Notes under the pieces: generated by a model
The model's input: the letters and a program-made list of their open reading frames with translations, nothing else
Told to the model about the DNA's origin: nothing
Database searches by the model: none
Shown: piece by piece, positions 38,750 to 42,257 of the stretch
Numbering within the stretch: the stretch's first letter is position 1
Layout of the letters: every line of letters begins with the position of its first letter
Origin: Kiritimatiellia bacterium
GTDB taxonomy: Bacteria; Verrucomicrobiota; Kiritimatiellia; RFP12; UBA1067
Direction of reading: 5' to 3'
DNA: 42,257 nucleotides
NCBI GenBank assembly: GCA_017450695.1
Contig: JAFSTA010000097.1
Span: 1-42,257, forward strand
Position numbers and translations under genes: made by a program

Positions 38750-39940
38750 ATGAGAACGAGTGATTGGATGAGGAGAGTGGCTGGTATGGCGGTCGCGGCG
38801 GCTGTCGTGGTCGGCGCGTGGACGGCGGATGCCCAGCAGATCAAGAACGTGACGGCGAGGCAGCGGTTTCCGTGGAACGGGAAGGTCGATATCTCGTATG
38901 AGGTGGTCGGAACTATCTCGTCGGTTTCGTCGGTCGAGATCAGCATGACGGACAAGTCGACGGGGCAAGTGTATCCGGCTCTTGCGTCCTCCCTTTCGGG
39001 CGACACAGGGACTGGGGTGGGTGTCCACAAGGCTGTTTGGGATCTCACCGCGCAGGGGATTGAACTGCGGTCGCAGAGTGCTGTTATTTCCGTTGAATAC
39101 AATCCTCTCTATCTTGTGATCGATCTCTCCGGCGGAACGTCCACGTTGAGTTATCCGGTGACATATCTTGACGCGGAGCCGAGCGGCGGGTTTAACATTG
39201 ATGCGTACAAGACAACAAAACTAGTACTGCGGAAGATTTCCGCTGGAATATTCATCATGGGCGATGACCAGACGAACGAGTTCCACCGTGTGATGCTGAG
39301 TCAGCCGTTCTACATCGGCATTTTCGAGGTGACACAAAAGCAGTATCAATTGGTGATGGGGAGCAATCCGTCTTACTACAAAGGCAACATGCGCCCCGTG
39401 GAACAAGTCTCGTATGATATGATCCGCGGTTCCTCGGAGGGGGCGAAATGGCCGTCGTTCTCCGCCGTCGATTCGGACTCGTTCCTCGGCAGGCTCCGCG
39501 CACGGACGGGGTTGGAGTTTGACCTGCCGACGGAGGCGCAGTGGGAGTACGCTTGTCGTGCGGGTACGACGAGTGCCTATAACAACGGCGGTAGCGCGGG
39601 GAATGACCTGAAGTTGCTGGGGCGGTATGACGGCAACAGATCCGACGGGAAGGGCGGGTATTCGCAGCACACGACGGTCGGTTCCTATCAGCCGAACGCG
39701 TGGGGACTGTATGACATGCACGGGAACGAGTGTGAATGGTGCTTGGACTGGTACGGGACGCTGGCGTACGGGACGGATCCGAAGGGGGCTTCCTCGGGGT
39801 TGAAACGGGTGATTCGCGGCGGCAGCTGGAACCACGGCAGAACAACAGACTGTACTTCGCATAATCGTGGCGCTCTTACCTCGTCTGTCGTGAATAGCCT
39901 TTACGGTGGCATTCGCCTGGCCAAAACCCTGTCCAACTAA
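38750..39940 (+). CDS. Secreted SUMF1 (formylglycine-generating-enzyme-like) protein
   Basis: The 396-residue product has a signal peptide (MAVAAAVVVGAWTADAQQ), an Ig-like N-terminal domain (TARQRFPWNGKVDISYEVVG) that is a familiar start in Kiritimatiellota surface proteins, and a C-terminal SUMF1 domain: FIMGDDQTNEFHRVMLSQPFYIGIFEVTQKQY, LPTEAQWEYACRAGTT, WGLYDMHGNECEWCLDW, RVIRGGSWNHGRTTDCTSHNRG. The domain is that of enzymes converting sulfatase Cys to formylglycine, and of other oxidoreductases such as EgtB and PvdO. Only one Cys lies in the RGGSW...C region, where copper-dependent FGE uses two, so it probably lacks FGE activity. AAAGGAG lies 10 nt before ATG 38750; a GTG at 38723 is possible. 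Confidence 0.85.
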   Translation: MRTSDWMRRVAGMAVAAAVVVGAWTADAQQIKNVTARQRFPWNGKVDISYEVVGTISSVSSVEISMTDKSTGQVYPALASSLSGDTGTGVGVHKAVWDLTAQGIELRSQSAVISVEYNPLYLVIDLSGGTSTLSYPVTYLDAEPSGGFNIDAYKTTKLVLRKISAGIFIMGDDQTNEFHRVMLSQPFYIGIFEVTQKQYQLVMGSNPSYYKGNMRPVEQVSYDMIRGSSEGAKWPSFSAVDSDSFLGRLRARTGLEFDLPTEAQWEYACRAGTTSAYNNGGSAGNDLKLLGRYDGNRSDGKGGYSQHTTVGSYQPNAWGLYDMHGNECEWCLDWYGTLAYGTDPKGASSGLKRVIRGGSWNHGRTTDCTSHNRGALTSSVVNSLYGGIRLAKTLSN

Positions 39941-40186
39941 CGTGCGGAAGCGAAAGGACGCGCGAAGGGGCGAGGCGGTAACCGCCCGAGCGCCTCCGCG
40001 AAAAACCGGGATCATGCAGATACGAGTCAAAAATGAACGAAGGAAGTTATCCCTGCCGCGTCTGGAGCGAATGCGACTTCTCGCACAGGGCGGCGGCGAG
40101 GGATGGAACCATGATGATGAACCGCGTGTCAAGATCGCGTTTGTTTACAGCCAGTTTTTGGTTGTGTTTGGTGAAAGGAGTAAAAG
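39941..40186. other. Spacer between SUMF1 and HEPN genes
   Basis: A GGCGGT-a-ACCGCC palindrome lies near 39975-39990 and GAAAGGAG (40170-40177) serves the HEPN gene. No gene is seen. Confidence 0.5.
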
Positions 40187-40807
40187 ATGGCTACTACGGC
40201 GAAACAGAGGTTTGACGATGTGATGGATCGGTGCGACAGTTTGGTCGCGCAGAGCCAAGGTAGTTCCGTGTGTGATGACATCTTGCGAGCGGCGGTGGTA
40301 CTGGCAGTTTCCGCGTTGGATATGTATGCGGCGGACAGGTTCGCGGAAGAGTTTGTTCCGGAATTAAAGAGAAAGACACCGTCGAAAGAGGATGTCGATT
40401 TCTTTACGGAGATTGGTGTCGGGATTAAGGAGGTACTTGGAGTGCTTAAGGAAACGCCGAAGAAGCCTTACAAACGGTTGCGGAAACTTCTGGACGATTA
40501 TTTGTCGCGAAACTCGATGCAATCGTTTTCACAGATTGAAAGACTTTACAAGTACTATGGTCTTCCGAAAATAATAGACAATGCTTGTGAAAAATCGGGT
40601 GCCAAGACATTGAAAAATCGCGTTGGGAAAATGCTTGAGCGTCGCAACGAGATCGTACACAACTGCGATTATGACGGGAAAAATGCACTTCAACCAATTT
40701 TGCGAAAAGATGTCGAATATTGGATACGATCTCTCAAGAAGCTTGTCGACAACATGGAACAAATCATCCATAACAGATTCCAAATCGTGAAAGGAGAAAC
40801 GAAATGA
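40187..40807 (+). CDS. HEPN-domain protein (possible RNase)
   Basis: The 206-residue helical protein contains RRNEIVHNCDYDG, in which Arg153 and His158 form the Rx4H motif of HEPN RNases; the helix before it (KNRVGKMLE) fits the motif helix. The N-terminal part, ILRAAVVLAVSALDMYAADRF, is a helix pair usual in HEPN or RiboL-PSP-HEPN proteins. HEPN proteins often act as toxins or in phage defence, but this one has no obvious antitoxin or nucleotidyltransferase partner; instead its TGA overlaps the ATG of the BspA-like gene (ATGA). GAAAGGAG supports ATG 40187. Activity and role are inference. Confidence 0.72.
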   Translation: MATTAKQRFDDVMDRCDSLVAQSQGSSVCDDILRAAVVLAVSALDMYAADRFAEEFVPELKRKTPSKEDVDFFTEIGVGIKEVLGVLKETPKKPYKRLRKLLDDYLSRNSMQSFSQIERLYKYYGLPKIIDNACEKSGAKTLKNRVGKMLERRNEIVHNCDYDGKNALQPILRKDVEYWIRSLKKLVDNMEQIIHNRFQIVKGETK

Positions 40808-42257
40808 AGAAGACGATGATGATGCTGTTTGCGGTGTTGTGCAGTGCTGCCACGCCGACGGTGTTCGGGGCGGTGCGCGGGGAGAGTACGCCTGTGATGA
40901 TTGACACGGTTACCATAGCGAACTTGGTAACAAGTCCGCTTGTTGAAAGCATGACGTTGTCGTTGTGGTGGGGTGCCGCTTGGATAGGCGGAAACGCGAA
41001 TGCGACGGTCGTGATCAAGGACAACGGGACGGAGGTGAAACGCGCGACAGGGACGGGGCAGTTCACCTGGACACCTTCGACTGTCGGGCCGCACACATTG
41101 ACCTATACCACCTACATCAACGGTACGGTCCAGTCCGAGGTCTATACGGTTACGGTCTATAAGGAATGGAAGTGCACGGTATCGGGCGGAAAAGCGACCA
41201 TCACCGCCCCGACCCACACGACGGGGAACGTGACGATCCCTGGAACGCTGAACGGCTACACCGTGGAAATCGGGGACAACGCGTTCAGGGACTGCCATGA
41301 TCTGGAGCGGGTGACGATCCCGTCAACGGTGACGAGGATCGGGGACGGCGCGTTCCGGTCGTGCGACTACCTGGACAACGTGGTGATTCCGGACTCGGTG
41401 ACGGAGATCGGTGATTCCGCCTTTTACGGGTGTTCCTACATCCAGAACCTCTCAATCGGCACAGGCGTGAAGACGGTGGGGAATTCCGCGTTTGAAGGTT
41501 GTTCCTCGCTGCGGCGCGTGTCCTTCCCCGGCAACGCGCTGACTTCAATCGGCTCGTACGCTTTCAACGGCGACTGGCGGATGGTCTCGGTCAACCTGCC
41601 GGGAAGCGTCACGTCCATCGGTTCATATGCGTTCAGCGGGTGCAGCGGTCTGACGGAGGTGAGCGTCCCGTCACGGTGGACGATGCCGTCACTCTTCCCC
41701 GCCGCCTACGCGAAGCTGGAATCGGTGGCGGTCCCCGCCGGGCCGACCTCGGTGGCGGACAACATGTTCTCCGGCTGCGCCGCCCTTGAAACGGTGACGC
41801 TCCCCTCCGGGATCACGTCCATCGGCGCGAACGCCTTTAAGAACTGCACCTCCCTCACGACGCTGGGGGTTCCGACGAGCGTGACGAGCATCGGCTCGGC
41901 GGCGTTCAGCGGCTCCTCGATTTACGCGGTCTATTACCTCTGCCAGCAGGCGCCATCGTGCGCCGGAGACGCCTTCTCCTCCTCGCCCGCCGACCTGACG
42001 CACTTCGTGCTGGAGGGGTCGAAGGGATGGGACGGCGTCGCGACCTCCCGCGTCCTGCCGCAGAAGTGGCAGGGGCGCGCGATCGAGCACTACAGGCAGT
42101 CGGACTGCGCCTACGGCATCACGATCCGCTTCTACGCGGGCGGCGGGTCCGGCTCGATGGCGAACGTGAACGTCAACGCCGACCTCTGCGCGAACAGCAC
42201 GCGCTACACCCTCCCGGCCTGCCGCTTCACGCGCTCCGGCTTCGCCTTCGCGGGGTG
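40804..42257 (+). CDS. BspA-like leucine-rich-repeat surface protein, partial (C-terminus outside window)
   Basis: The frame runs from ATG 40804 to the window end (484 codons, no stop) behind AAAGGAG. A signal peptide (MKKTMMMLFAVLCSAATPTVFG) is followed by an Ig-like domain (TTYINGTVQSEVYTVTVY) and repeated BspA-type LRRs: IGDNAFRDCHDLERVTIPS, IGDGAFRSCDYLDNVVIPDS, IGDSAFYGCSYIQNLSIG and others to about residue 380. Near the end ITIRFYAGGGSGSMANV and FTRSGFAFAG begin a Listeria-Bacteroides (Flg_new-type) repeat whose tryptophan is cut by the edge. Such proteins bind host or matrix proteins and are common in gut and oral bacteria. The ATG overlaps the HEPN stop. Confidence 0.9.
   Translation, partial: MKKTMMMLFAVLCSAATPTVFGAVRGESTPVMIDTVTIANLVTSPLVESMTLSLWWGAAWIGGNANATVVIKDNGTEVKRATGTGQFTWTPSTVGPHTLTYTTYINGTVQSEVYTVTVYKEWKCTVSGGKATITAPTHTTGNVTIPGTLNGYTVEIGDNAFRDCHDLERVTIPSTVTRIGDGAFRSCDYLDNVVIPDSVTEIGDSAFYGCSYIQNLSIGTGVKTVGNSAFEGCSSLRRVSFPGNALTSIGSYAFNGDWRMVSVNLPGSVTSIGSYAFSGCSGLTEVSVPSRWTMPSLFPAAYAKLESVAVPAGPTSVADNMFSGCAALETVTLPSGITSIGANAFKNCTSLTTLGVPTSVTSIGSAAFSGSSIYAVYYLCQQAPSCAGDAFSSSPADLTHFVLEGSKGWDGVATSRVLPQKWQGRAIEHYRQSDCAYGITIRFYAGGGSGSMANVNVNADLCANSTRYTLPACRFTRSGFAFAG

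Overview
The window is bacterial chromosome, moderately GC-rich, with genes on both strands separated by unusually long, repeat-filled intergenic spaces. The gene content suggests a saccharolytic anaerobe of the PVC superphylum, most likely Kiritimatiellota: large secreted glycoside hydrolases, a gingipain-like C25 protease whose C-terminal module resembles those of Verrucomicrobia/Lentisphaerae exoproteins, a SUMF1-type surface protein, a BspA-like leucine-rich-repeat protein and a long-type phosphofructokinase. This assignment is inference from protein style; there is no rRNA or other phylogenetic anchor here.

Layout. 0-5 kb (minus strand): an RpiB-like protein with a Tat-like leader behind a long-type ATP-phosphofructokinase, a secreted glycerophosphodiester phosphodiesterase and a secreted LD-carboxypeptidase-like protein. 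5-8.7 kb (plus): ribosomal protein L31 and release factor 1, then a secreted GH27 alpha-galactosidase with NPCBM and Ig-like modules. 8.7-13.5 kb (plus): a NusG/UpxY-like antiterminator, a GT4 glycosyltransferase behind a three-copy 13-bp operator-like motif, a DUF4143-type ATPase and an Rpn-type PD-(D/E)XK nuclease. 14.5-22 kb (minus): a clan-A glycoside hydrolase with a large inserted domain, then a Tat-type metallophosphoesterase/C25 protease operon. 22.3-27 kb: ROK kinase plus GmhA-like isomerase (plus), and a divergent LysA-like decarboxylase plus SDR operon (minus). 27.4-31.8 kb (plus): trpE-trpG, comF and a DUF721/DciA-like gene with a possible leaderless promoter. 31.8-36.4 kb (minus): a four-gene operon of TPR lipoprotein, CvpA, ECF sigma factor and a membrane protein that looks like an anti-sigma factor carrying an alpha/alpha-toroid ectodomain, then a secreted esterase. 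36.8-42.3 kb: a Phd/ParE-type toxin-antitoxin pair (minus), then small unknown genes, SUMF1, HEPN and a BspA-like protein (plus), many with overlapping stop and start codons; the last gene runs off the window.

The most unusual feature is the intergenic DNA. It is a mosaic of short dispersed repeat families, many built from perfect hairpins. In three families the loop or flanks stay constant while the two stem arms change together (C-G to T-A, G-C to A-T, T-A to A-T), which is what selection on a folded structure, or copying of one arm from the other, would leave. A composite palindrome-string element occurs three times, a roughly 95-bp unit is tandemly triplicated at 36.5 kb, and G or C runs of 8-9 occur in four intergenic places, one lying between a TTGACA and a TAATCT in the arrangement of a slip-strand phase-variable promoter.
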